From assembly GCF_028858725.1 (NCBI RefSeq), contig NC_084773.1, positions 7,988,350 through 8,052,349 on the forward strand: a stretch of 64,000 nt of DNA, read 5' to 3'. The DNA is from Colius striatus. Taxonomy: Eukaryota; Chordata; Aves; Coliiformes; Coliidae. Under the pieces are notes generated by a model. That model did not search any database. It was not told the origin of the DNA and worked only from the letters and a program-made list of their open reading frames with translations. This document shows, in pieces, positions 41,201 to 53,463 of the stretch (its first letter is position 1; every line of letters begins with the position of its first letter). Both the position numbers and the translations under genes were made by a program.

Positions 41201-43186
41201 ATTAGCTGTAATAGTGAAGAGTTAAGAGAAATTAGAATATTTCAGGTCTTACAGAAGTCAATGGATTGAAAGCTGCATAAAATGAACTCATTATCCATGG
41301 CTAAGTTGTAATGGCAATTCACGCTTTCTTCCACATGATCACGTTCAGTGGAAGTTGGACTGAGACTGGAAAATATTAACTCCACAAACAACCATAAGGT
41401 ACATTTTATCATTACTATCCCAAAACTCAATACATAATGGCAAATTGAATGACTCATTCTTTCCCCGTTGAGCCATTCAGATTTCAGTATCTGGCTTGTA
41501 CAGATTTTTCTACGCCAGAACAACATTTTCACAATTCTTTTCCAGAAATGTTTTGACGTGCAGAGCCAGTGAATGATTGCACCATGGTTCCAGCCAGAAG
41601 ACTCACACAAAAGTCTTGCATAACATCAAGTTATGGCTTGTCCCCTAAGTACCGAGAGACGGAAATACAATGGAGGTGTTAATCTCTGAATCTGAAATAT
41701 CACCTACTGTAAAATAACTGACAAGGAATAATATACTGGGAGAGACAGCACAGCATCTGAAAAGCCTACGTTTTGCATAGTAAAGTGACACTTCATTAAC
41801 GTCTGTTTTTTTTTTTTTTAAATGTAATTTTGCTTTGTCTCATATCTTTCACACTGGAAAAATTAAAATCCCTTACCTTTTTACTTTGGCCATTTTTCAC
41901 ATACTCAACACCAATGGCTTTTGTCTCTTGAAACAAGATTTTTGTTACGAGGGTCTTCTCTGCAACTGACAAATTTGGGCGTGATAGGGCTGGGCGAAGG
42001 TAAGCACTAGCTGTGCTCCATCTTTGACCTACAATGTATATTTACATCAAACATCAAAATAGTTATGCTTAGTATTCTTCAGCTTTGGCCAATAACCATT
42101 GGGATGTTTACAGAGAGAAAGCCTTGATAGAGTTTGTAGAGTTCAAAGAAAATGTGATTTGATATAGTAACTGAAGGTTTTATTTTAACATAAGAAATTT
42201 CACAATGACATTTGAAAAACCTACTCTCCTTCCCAAATTTAACTATGAATCAAGAATTCCACGTCAATGCAATCATCAATGAAATACTGGATTCATAGCA
42301 AGCTGCTGTGAAATGAATGTGGTTTAAATACAGTGCCATAGCTATTCCCCAATCTAACCAACCAAATGGCATTCATTCCACATTCCACATTCCAAAATGC
42401 TTTCAGAAGTACCACTTCTGAGTCAGAAATCCAAATTACTTAAGGACTCCTTTATGATTTACCTTGGTGTACAGTCATGTCCATCCAGCCAAATCCTTCT
42501 TGCTGATAGCCATTCATATCATCTGTGAAGGGATACCCAGCCTGCTGGGTTGCCTCCAGGAATGCATGATGAAGAGGGTGGTTTGTTTTCCCTCTTGACA
42601 CATACAGGGGTCCATTTCCACCTCTGTACAGGTCTGGCCCCAGTTCATGTTTCTGTGCCTTCTTAAAATAGGGCAAGCAATGCTCATAGTCCCATCCAAC
42701 AGCTCCTTCCCTGCTCCATCGATTGTAATCTTCTGCATGCCCACGGATGTACACCATGGCATTGAGAGAAGATGAGCCACCCCACACTCTTCCTCGGGGC
42801 CAGTACATAATTCGGTTATCCATATGTTTTTGTGCTGTTGTGTGGTAATACCAGTTATATTTCTCATCACAGAGGTTGTAAGTTAATGCAGCAGGCATGT
42901 GAATCTTCCACATCAGTCTTTTACTACCTATAAGGGTATCTTTTGGGCCTGCTTCCAAAAGAAGTACAGTACTGAGAGGATCTTCAGTCAATCTGTTGGC
43001 TAACACACACCCTGCTGACCCAGCTCCAACGATGACATAATTAAAGGAGTTTGCCTTTTCAGAACTAAGTTGAGATAATGTACGTGAAGTTTTCTTTATG
43101 GAATGTGCTTTAAACAGAGCTCCCATTACTTTGCGCATCTGATTCACAGGACTGCAACATTTAACTCCTTTCATTAAGTATGACAT
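34805..43186 (-). CDS. CHDH: CHDH, mitochondrial choline dehydrogenase (7 coding exons)
   Basis: FAD-dependent GMC oxidoreductase of the mitochondrial inner membrane. It oxidises choline to betaine aldehyde, the first step to betaine, and passes electrons to the respiratory chain. Exons (- strand order) 43186-42463, 42028-41877, 38395-38266, 37596-37462, 36610-36468, 35755-35653 and 35223-34805 join to 1806 nt, 601 residues plus stop; human is 594. Visible features are a basic N terminus suited to mitochondrial import, FAD-binding GAGSAG at 54-59 with LLLEAG at 75-80, GMC signature 1 around 131-150, signature 2 around 303-318, and catalytic His518 and Asn562, spaced 44 apart as in bacterial choline oxidase. 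The frame stays open through the 54 nt upstream of this ATG to the acceptor at 43240, so an upstream start in an unseen exon cannot be excluded. Confidence 0.97.
35653..35755 (-). CDS. CHDH: CHDH exon 6 of 7
   Basis: 103 nt, phase 0 in, one base out. Encodes [20 protein letters not shown], then [12 protein letters not shown] substrate-domain segment conserved in CHDH. Acceptor TTGCAG, donor GTACAT. Confidence 0.94.
36468..36610 (-). CDS. CHDH: CHDH exon 5 of 7
   Basis: 143 nt, two bases in, phase 0 out. Encodes [20 protein letters not shown], then [19 protein letters not shown] and EAYQ. Matches human CHDH. Acceptor TCTAG, donor GTGAGT. Confidence 0.95.
37462..37596 (-). CDS. CHDH: CHDH exon 4 of 7
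   Basis: 135 nt, two bases in, one out. Encodes [20 protein letters not shown], then [19 protein letters not shown]. VGxNLQDH is a typical GMC family motif. Donor GTAAGG. Confidence 0.95.
38266..38395 (-). CDS. CHDH: CHDH exon 3 of 7, GMC signature 2
   Basis: 130 nt, phase 0 in, one base out. Encodes [20 protein letters not shown], then [20 protein letters not shown]. Carries PROSITE-type GMC signature 2. It was found by motif and splice phase; the exon is too short to give its own long open frame. Confidence 0.95.
38396..41876 (-). other. CHDH: CHDH intron, 3.5 kb
   Basis: The largest intron between CHDH coding exons. Open frames on both strands are short and share no family motif. No transposon was recognised. 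Confidence 0.75.
41877..42028 (-). CDS. CHDH: CHDH exon 2 of 7
   Basis: 152 nt, two bases in, phase 0 out. Encodes [20 protein letters not shown], then [20 protein letters not shown] and [10 protein letters not shown]. Corresponds to human KRWSAACAYLHPALSR onward. Acceptor TTGTAG, donor GTAAGG. Confidence 0.95.
42463..43186 (-). CDS. CHDH: CHDH first coding exon: transit peptide, FAD-binding motif, GMC signature 1
   Basis: 724 nt from the chosen ATG ([11 protein letters not shown]) to donor GTAAAT. The basic, hydroxylated first 45 residues resemble a mitochondrial transit peptide and are unlike human. Strong family match starts at [39 protein letters not shown] is GMC signature 1. ATG at 43186 was chosen as the first ATG of this exon; in-frame ATGs follow at residues 5 and 17. 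Confidence 0.95.
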
Positions 43187-43240
43187 CTTTACCGATAGTA
43201 TCACTCTGGCAGAATTGCTAATAAAATTCAGTGGTTTACC
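43187..43240 (-). other. CHDH: CHDH 5' UTR portion of the first coding exon
   Basis: 54 nt between a minus-strand acceptor (pyrimidine-rich, ending TTTTTCTAG) and the chosen ATG. No in-frame stop occurs here, so the label 5' UTR depends on translation starting at 43186. Confidence 0.6.
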
Positions 43241-46200
43241 CTAGAAAAACAAACAAACAAAAATCCTTATTAAGATGTGAGCATTAATATAGCTCCTGCC
43301 ATCCAAAATGTCAGTTGTTTTCAGATAAAATTCGTAAATACTTTACCCATTCTGACTATCCAACAGTTAACAGTTGTATTATTCTTCTAAAGCACTCTAT
43401 GCAGCAGCCAAGTGGCACACTATCATGTATTATATACAATCTGATTTTGATTTGCTTCTTGCTTCTGAGATAGATACACGAAACATAGGAAAATGTCTTA
43501 ATGAATCACTACAATAATCAGCTTTTTCTTACTGAAAGGTGGAACAGTACTCATTTTCTCAGGTGAAATTCTACAATGTATAGTTTGTGAGGCCACAGAC
43601 AAGCTCTTAAGGCCCAACTCTGTAACAAAGTTGGGCACTGGTTCCTCATAAATGTTACAATCCTTCCATATACAACTATATTTATTTACAATTTTATGTA
43701 CAATCTCATATGCAAAAGTTATGGGTTTCTTTCTTTTTAGGGAGAGGATGGGAATAAGCATGCTTCTCTTACTCTTCTCTAGGAAAAAATTGTAACGGGC
43801 CAGACAAACCCTCAAAATTCTGGAAAATAAACAACCAACCATCCAGAACAGTTTTCTGTGTTAAAAAAAACAAAAAGGGATGCAGGGAATAGGTCTGAGC
43901 CTCCCATTCTCAGAACTAGTTCTCACATGGCTAATTCAAAATTGATCCTAGCTGAAGGTGGGGTGTTGCCTTGTTACAGGTGGAGCATATTAAAGGATTC
44001 TTTATCAGAAAGAAGGTTTGGCAATTTCCTCTAACACAGCAGAAGAGGTGAAGGTAGAGAAGTTTTTACTTGTTATGATTTGGTTTTGAGGACTATCCTT
44101 TTGAAGCACCTATGTTTAGCCTGCAGAACTGATGGTTCACAGGACTTTGTTTCAGGACCAGTAGATTGCTGATGGGGTTGGTGGTGTATAGGTCTGAGTA
44201 CGGAAAATCTGGGAAAGATACTTTGCCTCTGCGAGTTATTTCATTCTATGTTCTGGGAGAGATTCACCATGATGAGGTGAAGTGATCACTCTTACTCCTG
44301 AGGAAGTAAACCCTGAGGTTTTGGTCCTACTGAGGGTCAATGTTTATTTAAATAGGTCAGGTTCACAGACTGAAACAAGTAGTGGCCTGCTTGTTTTGCT
44401 ATGAGCTCCTTAATGTCATCAAGTATTACTGTGATTCCTCACCAGGACGCTGGCTATTAAGCCTACAACCTACCTAGCTGTTGGCCGTAAGAGGATAGAT
44501 TCTGCAGAATTCCTTGAATCATGCTCAATCAGAGACTGATTTACTCTTGTGGTGCTGAAGGTTTTAGTTCTACAGTTTGCTACAGCATAAGCAGTGGCTA
44601 CTGAGCTCCTGAAACATACTACTGGTAAGTGACACTCCAAAGGCAGCATTGATGTTACAGGACTGTTTGTGTCTTGCTTTATTCCACAATTTAATATTGA
44701 AGTCTAGAGCCTTTTAAAAGCTGATTTGTTAAAAGCTTCTCCCAAGGGCAGGTACTGCAAACTAATAGATCAGCCTTGCGTTGGGGTGTTATAAAAGACT
44801 GAAGTGATGAAGTAATGAATTTAGAACATGATAGCTCTCTCTATGAGCATACATGGGTTTATCACAGTCAAAGTTCTACACAAGGTGGTCTTCTGGAATT
44901 TTGCAGGAGTTTCTCTTTGAACAAGAAGTAGCCTAATGCATCTTCACTCTCAGGTTTCCTTTAGTTTTACCTGGCTTTTTTTTTTTTTTTGCCAGGGAGA
45001 GCTTACAAGTCATGCAGTGCTCCTAAGAACTGTATTTCAGCAAGACTCTACTTTTTCCAGTAACTGGAAAAAACCAGGTTGCAATTATAACAGGCAGAGT
45101 CATCTGAGGGTCTGAGATGTGCTGGGGAAGCTTCCCAATTTACCCAGTAGGAAACAATAGTTTCATGAACAGCTCTATTAAATATTGCAGTGGGTCTGTC
45201 AAAAAAAAAAAAAGTAGAAATAGGGAGATATACACAACATGGCTCTACTAGCATGCTCTGTACTTACCACCAACAAAATGAGTATTACTGCATGTATTTA
45301 TATGGATTCTCACATGTCATGACCTCTTTATGAACACGTAATATGTTCCTTGGGAATCACAGACTTCTACAAATATACATCATCAACATAAAATACATTC
45401 ACTGTATTGCATCAGAGCTTCAAAATCTGGAGGTCATTTTAGAAAAGCATATATTTAGGGGTATTATTACTACTGCCCAGGACATATACGTCTTATGAGA
45501 GTGAGGGGAGCAGAAGCATCTCAGCAGAATTCTGTGACTACAATTTAGTAATATTTCTAATAATAGACCTGGTAGCTAGACGTGTGCAGTGGAGTTCTGA
45601 AGTTGTTTGGTGCTCCTTATATCATTGTAACCCATTTCTGAATGTAGGATCAAGCTTATGTGAGAAGAAAACCCTGATGTAACTTATGAGTACTTGCCAT
45701 TGTAACTCTGCAGATGTTGATTTAAGGTCAAATGTGAAAACATATTTTTCTAAGGCGCAGTGAAGCTGTGAGAGGTGATTACTTATCCGTTTACTTTTTT
45801 TAAAGGAAGGGAGAGACAAAATAAAAAGAGAAAAAGATATGTGAAAGGTTGTGAAGAGCATCTAGGACTAAATCAGTTTGCCTTCGCTGTAAGAAAGCTA
45901 AGCAGAAGTGTTAGGATTCAGCCCAGGGACTTTAATCCTAGACTTCCAGATATAAAGAACTCATAGCCCACAACAGAGAGAGGAGGGCATGTATCCTGAA
46001 GCACATATTGAAAAATGGACAGTAATGAACCAATTCTGTAGGTGAATGAGGTGGCTATCTATAAAAGTTTCAGGGCACTGGGCATCACTCCTGTTAACCG
46101 ATCAGAGCTGTCCTGTTCTTCGACAACACTGGAAATGACTGATCAAAAATATGTACCAAGACAGCTAGGGCAACTGCTGGCTGCGCTAGATGACTGAATT

Positions 46201-47180
46201 ATTAGCCAAGAAAGCTAGATCTAATGTTCCTTCTAAGTAGCTCAAGTAGTATTTTGAATCTACTCCACCAAATGTTTGTCAGATTTATAGTTAGGTGTTA
46301 TTTCACATTTTTCTTGGCCTTTTTTTTTTTTTCCTTTTATCAAATGGAATAGGACTGGCAGAGTGACATTTGAGAGAATTTTTATCTTGCAAAGAGTGAG
46401 TTGGGAGTGAAGTCAGTGTCCTGGTCATAATATTTAAGTGACTTTAATGATCAGTGTAAAAATGACTTACAAATTTCAGTGTTGTTAAGCTCTGAAGTGC
46501 AGAGGTCAAAAATCAAGCTGCTATGATTTAATTTAAATCCAGCCTACATAGTTGCATTGAATGGATTAAAATACTAGTTTCAATGCACAATTGTCATATC
46601 AATCCATACCCACTCTCATCTTTGTGTGGTCCTCGTTCATGAGCACTATCCTACCCTAGTTCCCTCAAACTGATCCTGAAACAAAGAGGAGATGGTTACT
46701 GTGGCTGAAATTTTATTCTTGCCCTAATTTGACAGGGCTAAAAGAATAATATCCTCTCTGTAAGTTGTAAAATACGTCCCTCTCCCAGAGATGCCCAACA
46801 GCACAGACAGTATGCGGTGCAGCTGAACAATGGGAACTTTGCTGGACGCTTACCCTTCACAGCACTGACAGATCCTGTCAGCCTGTCTGTGTAAGATGCA
46901 GGAGAAACAGCTCCTCAGGTAAAAGCAGCTCTTGGTTGGTTTGTTTGTTTTTTTTTCCCCAGTGCAGACTGTGTACACAAATGTATCTGCTGTTTTGGAC
47001 TAACTTTCCCTGCAGTTCTGGTAGTAAGAAAAGTTCATTCACTTACAGTAACCTTCTGGTAAGTTTCATTTCCACGCTGAAACTGTTCAAGCCTACTTAC
47101 CTTGCCATGAATGGTTGGACTTGATGGTCTTAAAGGTCTTTTCCGACCTAAACGATTCTATGACTCCGGTTTTCCTCCTT
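43241..47180 (-). other. CHDH: Probable CHDH intron 1
   Basis: About 4 kb between the CHDH acceptor at 43240 and the CpG island. I infer an intron joining a noncoding promoter exon to the coding exons. It contains T-runs near 44972 and 46320 and a CR1 tail at its distal edge. No exon was recognised. Confidence 0.55.
47093..47168 (+). repeat. CR1 LINE 3' terminal fragment
   Basis: GGTTGGACTTGATGGTCTTA, AAGGTCTTTTCCGACCTAAA and CGATTCTATGACTC follow the CR1 3' end in + orientation. The copy is under 100 bp and abuts the CpG island. Confidence 0.85.
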
Positions 47181-48180
47181 TATGAGCAAATGTATCTTCG
47201 GGCCGAGGGCGCCAGGCTGCTGTGAGCTCCAGCAGGTCTGCGGGCTGCCTGCCCCCCTTGCTCCGCTGCCGCCTACAATGGCTCCAGCTCCGCGCAACAG
47301 CCGCGGCTGGCTCCCGTCCGGTCGCCCCGAGAAGGGGGTGATCGCGGGCCTATCCGGGTCCCCTCCGCAGGACGGAGCACCCGCGGGCCGCCTCTCTCCT
47401 TACTGCCGGGGGAGGCCTGTGCCTCCCTCAGAGCCGCTTGTGTCGAGGGGGCTGCGCTGCAGAGCGTCGGCGGTCACCTCCCGCTCCTGTCCTGCTGGGG
47501 CCTCACTCCACTCTCCCCCTCTTCACGGCCTCCAGGAACTCCTCCCCGTCAGAGCCTCCTCAGCGCTCGGGCTGCGGCCGCACTCACTCGCGTGCCCCGC
47601 ACGGGACACCCCGCGGCGGGCCGTGTCGCAGCCCTGCAGCGCGGAGGGCGGCGGTGGCACCCGTGAGCCGCGGGGGCCGCTGGCGAGGGAGCGCAGAGGG
47701 AAGGGCGGGTTGCGCCGCGCTGGGACCCCGCACTCGGGGCTGGGAGAGGTCCGTGAGAGAGGCAGGGCAGGAGAGCGGGTGGGACTTCCCCCAGGGGCGC
47801 ACCCATTGGCCTCCAGAGAGATGTGTCGGAACGAGTTCGTGGTGTTTCGAAACTGGCCATAGCGCCGGCGGAACGAAGTCCGCCGCCTCGCCCACCGCGC
47901 TGGAGTCCCCGTGCGGCTCGATGCCCGCCGCTCCCGCACGTCTCCCAAAGCGGCAGCAAGTGGCTCACTGAGGTGACTTCTGCGCCTCTTCCCGGGAGCC
48001 CTTTCTTACATAGCTCTAAGTGGGACAGGCAAAAGGCATTTAATATTTTTTTTCTTTCAAACAAAGGTATTCGGCGGTGCCGTCACCTCGGCTGCGACAC
48101 CACTTCCCAACGAGAGCATTGGGAGCGGCTGGGAAACCTCACGTCGTGAGGAGGTGCTGGCCCTGTAGCCGTGGTGCCGG
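47180..48180. promoter_or_regulatory. CpG island, probable CHDH promoter
   Basis: About 1 kb of GC-rich, CpG-dense sequence in an otherwise AT-rich region. In human the equivalent island lies between CHDH and IL17RB, which are transcribed head to head. I could not place the CHDH transcription start or first-exon donor. The long overlapping open frames here in several frames on both strands reflect the scarcity of stop codons in GC-rich DNA. Confidence 0.75.
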
Positions 48181-51100
48181 TCACCCCGTCATTGAGGTTC
48201 TCTGTCGGTTTTGTCCTCTAGGCATCATCTGTGTAGGCTGCCTTAGTGACTTGTAGGCTACACTGCATTAAAAAGTGGTAATGGGGAGAAGATAGCATAA
48301 AATTCCTTGGGAAATGGCCAGACATCAGTATTGTGTGAAGTGACAGTGCTGCTGCCCTTCTGGGCTGCTGGAGGATGAACCCAAGTCTTGTGTTCCCATT
48401 TGAAATGCTCATGGTAGAATAATGACAATATAATGAAGGCTAATCAAGATAATTGTGAGAACTTAAATCCAGAGATCTTTAATGCCAATTGCCTCTGCTA
48501 CAGTACCTTCAATATTGCTTGTAGATGCTGATTATTTTCTCATTTTCTTCCTTATCACTCTGTTTAGAATGTATTGGATGATTAATAATTTCCTGAGATA
48601 ATTGCTTGTTATTTTTTTATTCTCTCAGGTAACCAGAAAATAATGGTCTGTCTCTGTGTGGTTGGTTGTTCATATTTGAGCACCAAACTGTGAATACTTC
48701 TGAATAATTATTCATTATTTGACAACAGTAATTGCCCCCTGTGGAACTATCAGTAAATGTGTAGTTGATCTAAGTGGTCTTTAATCTTTGTAGGGATTAA
48801 GAATGCTTGAAACCAAGCTGATGGGTGTTTACAGTGTTTGAATAATTACATATAACTTCAATGCTTTTATTCAGTAAGCAAACAAGAACTCTATAGAAAA
48901 TATGCATTCTATGTGTATAAGAATATACAAACTATCTATGAAGAGGCATAAAATATATACATTTAAGTACTATTCTTTTTCAGTGAAAAGTGGGGGGTTA
49001 TCTGATTATATAGCACCAGCTACAGCAGAGTCCTAGTCTGATGATAGAGCTCTTATGCACTCTGCTGACACTTATAACAATAATTATTTTTGCTTCCTAA
49101 ACTGTTCTTAATAAACTGCTCAAATAAATGTGGCAGTGACCACATAAACTTCAAAACAAATAGCATCCTTTTATTTCTATAGCAGTTCATCCTGGCTTAT
49201 TCTCACAAAATGGATAATAATCACTTTTATGAAGTATAGTTAACAGTTGTTTTTGTCATCTATTAAACACCAAAAGTGGCTGTGGTGTCTAAATAATTCT
49301 TTAAAAGCAGTTCAAAATCCTTTATGATGAAAAGTACTTAAAAACATAAAATGTCATGATATTCTTAAATTTGATAATGTAACCTTCTTTTAAAGACATT
49401 CAAAATTTCGCATTAGTGCACTTCATTAGATGCAAATGGAAAACTTTTGTTCTTAGGAGTATGTTTGCGTCCTTGAATTTGCATTTTAATGGATTACTAA
49501 GTTGATGTTTCACATTTTTGCTAAATATTTGTAGGAATAGCTGCATGTAAAAACAAGTGGCAATGGCAGTCACCATGCAATTCAAGGTACGCATTGTAAT
49601 AGAGATGAGTGATTAGAGATGGGGGATTTTCTTAAGCTATGCTAGCTGCTGCCCTGATAACATTAGTCATAATTATTAGAGTGAGACTTGGATGCAGAAA
49701 GTTACATTCAGAGAGTGTTAATAAACTTACTTATGTTTATATCCTGAACAAGTGAGTTGAGTAAGTGACATTATTAATCTAAGAAGTTATTAATATTCCT
49801 GCTTTAATAGCTGGATGACAGAATTCCAAAGGATATGTTAGTTGCACATTGTAGTGAAAGAGAGAGGTTTTCCAGTTATCACAATACTTGGTTATAAAAC
49901 TGAAAGCAGAATCAGAGTAAATTAAACTGGGTAAGTTATCTTTGCCTTATTCAACCAACGGGCTGTCTGGTACAAGATACCAATGTTCATTTCTCAAATG
50001 TAGAGACAGGGTGTGAATTTACCTCTTATTATTTTTTTTTTTTCTGGAATAACTTAGTTTATTTCATCAACATGAGTATTAAAATATTGATGGATATAAG
50101 AACAAACCTTAATGGAAAACTTTACTTATGGTCAGTGACTAAAAATAACAATGTAAGATGTGCCTAGTTCCTGTAACTGTATTAATAGAAACATATGTGA
50201 TCACTAGGAGGTGAACAATGCATAAAAGAAAAATGTTAAAAATAGTGCATGAAAATTGAGTAAATCTAACCATTTAGGATAAGAGGCGCTAATAAGCATT
50301 TCCTGTGATGGTGTTTCTGTTCAATTTTAGTAAAAAAGATGTATGTCTGTTTTTTGTCATTGACAAAAAGACTGTTGCAGAAGCCAAGCACATAAGCAAT
50401 ACTGAGGTGAAAGAAGCATTTTTGGCAATATATATTGTCTTCTGCACAAAAACCTGGAGAGCAAACAAACAAAAAAAATGCAGTAAAAGTTGTGCTAAGA
50501 ATATTTATCATTCCTGAATCAATATTCAATGTAAACTGAACAAGCTGCTCTGTGTTTTCTATTGCATTATATATCACGGATATTCAGCAGATTTGCTCCT
50601 GTACATTCCCAGAAATGTGAGAAAATATACAGATATATAAATGTGAAAATCCTGTTAAAAAGCAGGTAACTTTGCTCTTGGATGACTTTATGTATGCTGA
50701 CCTTGGCAAATTTTGCCTATTACCTTCCTTTTCTTTAAAGGTGAAGCCTTATGCTTAATACAGTGATGCTGCAGTTTAGGAATTAGTTATTTTGTAACCA
50801 CTGTTTGTGGTAGAACTCTAAACAGAAGGAAAGAGGGGAGAACAAGTGACAGGATGTTAGGCTGCAGGAGGTATGTTCCTGAAACATGGGAGGAACTTAG
50901 AAGGAGCAGATTTGGATTCATGTCTTGTTTTTTTCAAAGCAGGGAACATAATTAAGTAACTTGGTCAACAGTTCAGTAGTTCTCAATGTGATTATTAACC
51001 ATTTCACGTTGCCTTTTAGCACAATTTCTCTTCAGTGCATGCACATTGGAAATGCTTGTTTCAATAGTTCATTAACTGAGAACAAGCTTTTTCAGCTGTG

Positions 51101-52831
51101 CAAGACTTGTTTCAAAGGGATTGTTCTTTCCGTCTTACAGATCCTCATAAGTCAGTTCATTTGGAGGACTTGGGTGTTTTCACCTTGCTGCTCTACTTGT
51201 GATACTATGTATTATTGCTGTGCTAACTTGTGTCATCACAGACCAAGGTAAGAGTTCTCACTTTCGTATTTCTTTAATTCCCATTCTTTGAGTTTTGCTG
51301 TAAGCATCTTTTTCAATGAGATTATAGGAAAGAGATTACCCTTTAAGTATCATTGTAATAGAATCACTCTCAAGGTTGTTCAGGAAACTCAGATGTGGCT
51401 ACATGAATGTTTTCACTTAAATCAGTACTAAGCTTTTCAAGGGAGTTGCCCACCAGCTTCACTACAGTTCAGTTCATATTGCAGGGTGGCTGAGTGCAGC
51501 CTTCATTCCCTCAGATAAAATTAAACTGGAAGAGGTGCTATAGGGACTCTAACATAGTCCAGCCACTAATGGGCATGCAGGCCACAGGACTGGACTAGGA
51601 ATAGTTTGCAGTCACTCCACTGAATACTTCAATGCAGAAATCTGCCCCTGGGCCCCCACTGTTGTGCTCTCTAGTCTCTGCCATTCTGCCACCCCACTTG
51701 GTATTGTATGCTGAGCCTTTTCCCTTCAGTTATTTTTTGTAATAAACAGAGAGTAAATATTTAATCTCTTAAACACTTGTAAAAACAGTGAATCATTTAG
51801 AGTGTGGAAAATTTTTGGTTAGCCCTTTCCTCACACCTGGGCTCATGTGAGCATTGTGCTGTTTAAAACTTGTTTTCTTAGCACTTTTTTCACATTACTA
51901 GTTTTGCAGAATGACTAAGACACTAAGTATCATGCCTCTGTCACTCTCTTCTCAACACTGTGCAATCCAAGGCAGCTCCCTTGATGTAGCAGACCTTAAA
52001 CTGTTCTAGCTACTAAACAGTTTTGGTAAACTATTTTCAACATTCTTGGAGCGATGAAGTGCAGGACCTATTCCTGAACATGGAAACCTGAGCTCTGAGG
52101 TTGAAGTTTAGTTTGCTATTTGCTTTTCATACCTTTATACAAAGGTACCTGATTTGTTCTAGGAAGAAGTAAGAGGCACAGAGTCAATCCCTCCCTACAA
52201 ATTCAGAATGTCATTCAAACTTTGTTCACATTGTTTCTAGAAATATTGACATTTTAAGAGAGCACATGGCATTTTTCTTATTTAACAAATTCAGTTAGGA
52301 GGAGATTCTTCCATTATATACAGGTACACCTATGTGTTAAAGTACAGTATAATTTCAGTGGAAATATCCTTTCTCTTTAGAACTTTTAATGAAAGAAGAT
52401 TAAAAGGCAGTCAGTTATTTCTTGTGTGCTTTGTAGAAACTACATTCATTGATTTTTATTATACTGTTAGAAGTGTTAGAGTGGTTTTAATCTACACAAT
52501 AATTGCAGACACAGATGCCTCATGGTGTGATCTGAGGGTGACGAGAGCCTTCATTACAGAAGCAAAAACCCAAACAAATAGCACTTCTGAAACTAAAGAT
52601 TGTCGGGAGAACAAGCCCATTGGCCTGCATCACAGGACTGAGGTTGGTGCTGGCTGTACAAAAATGTACCCGAGTCTTCTGAGTGTATTATATTGGATTT
52701 TTTTAAATAGTGATAATGGTGGATAACTACCCTTGTTAATGAAAAGCTAGCAAGAACTTTTTATGATGAGAACAGGCAAGAAAAAAATACTCCACTTTCC
52801 AGTTCTTAAGTCTTTTCATTGAACAATATAA
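48181..52831. other. Spacer at the syntenic position of IL17RB; no gene recognised
   Basis: In human, IL17RB lies between CHDH and ACTR8. Here I find no signal-peptide exon, no fibronectin-like ectodomain exon and no SEFIR domain. The longest open frame is 130 codons (52334-52726) and resembles nothing I know. No transposon was recognised. Confidence 0.65.
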
Positions 52832-52837
52832 TTTATT
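52832..52837 (-). promoter_or_regulatory. Candidate polyadenylation signal, ACTR8
   Basis: Reads AATAAA on the - strand, about 480 bases after the ACTR8 stop codon. Confidence 0.45.
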
Positions 52838-53319
52838 ACAAGGCAAAATACCAAGAGTAGCTGTAGTTTGTGTTCTCCATTTCACTTTTTCCACGATGAT
52901 TGCTTATATAGCAATTTCAGCTCCTGGTATTAGAGTATGAATCAGAATAAGGTACTAAACCCACAGTCCGCACTCTCAGCTATTGTTTCTGTGTACAGGT
53001 ATCTGCAATCAATCTGGGTTTAACATCTGTCACATCAATATTTTGTACCTCAAATTCCCACACTGTGCCATTTTAATATACGTAAGCTATATACCATTGC
53101 TGTAGGGAATTTGGAGATGTCTATGATACTCTGTACACTGAAATCAATGCATATAATTCAAAAGATGCAGTTTAACAATGGTGAAGATTTGGAAAAACCT
53201 CAGTTAGTTCTAACAAAATACAAAAATATCTTATCAATATCAACACATCTGCACTGGAAAAAGGGAGGGTTTGGGGAAAGGAATCCTCAGTTAATCCCGT
53301 TCCACTGTAAACATATTAA

Positions 53320-53463
53320 TTACCACACAAACGCAGCTCGCTCCCGTAGCATTCTGACACCAAAACGCTGCCATTCTCGCTGATATATCCAGAGCTCCTG
53401 AGTTGTATCAAGACAGGCTAAAACTGCACCTCCTTTCCATGCAATTAAACGAGGATCCATATC
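53320..53463 (-). CDS. ACTR8: ACTR8 exon 13 (terminal)
   Basis: 144 nt including TAA. Encodes DMDPRLIAWKGGAVLACLDT, then TQELWIYQREWQRFGVRMLR and ERAAFVW, the conserved actin-fold C terminus of Arp8. Confidence 0.97.
   Translation of the reverse strand, partial: DMDPRLIAWKGGAVLACLDTTQELWIYQREWQRFGVRMLRERAAFVW

Noticed and set aside
47182-47862. 226-codon open frame on the + strand in the CpG island, with overlapping frames on both strands
   Set aside because: GC-rich DNA has few stop codons. The translation is Pro/Arg/Gly-rich in all frames, shows no domain and lacks a signal peptide expected for an IL17RB first exon.
52334-52726. 130-codon + strand frame as a possible IL17RB remnant
   Set aside because: No SEFIR motif, transmembrane segment or similarity to the receptor tail. 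It is consistent with chance.
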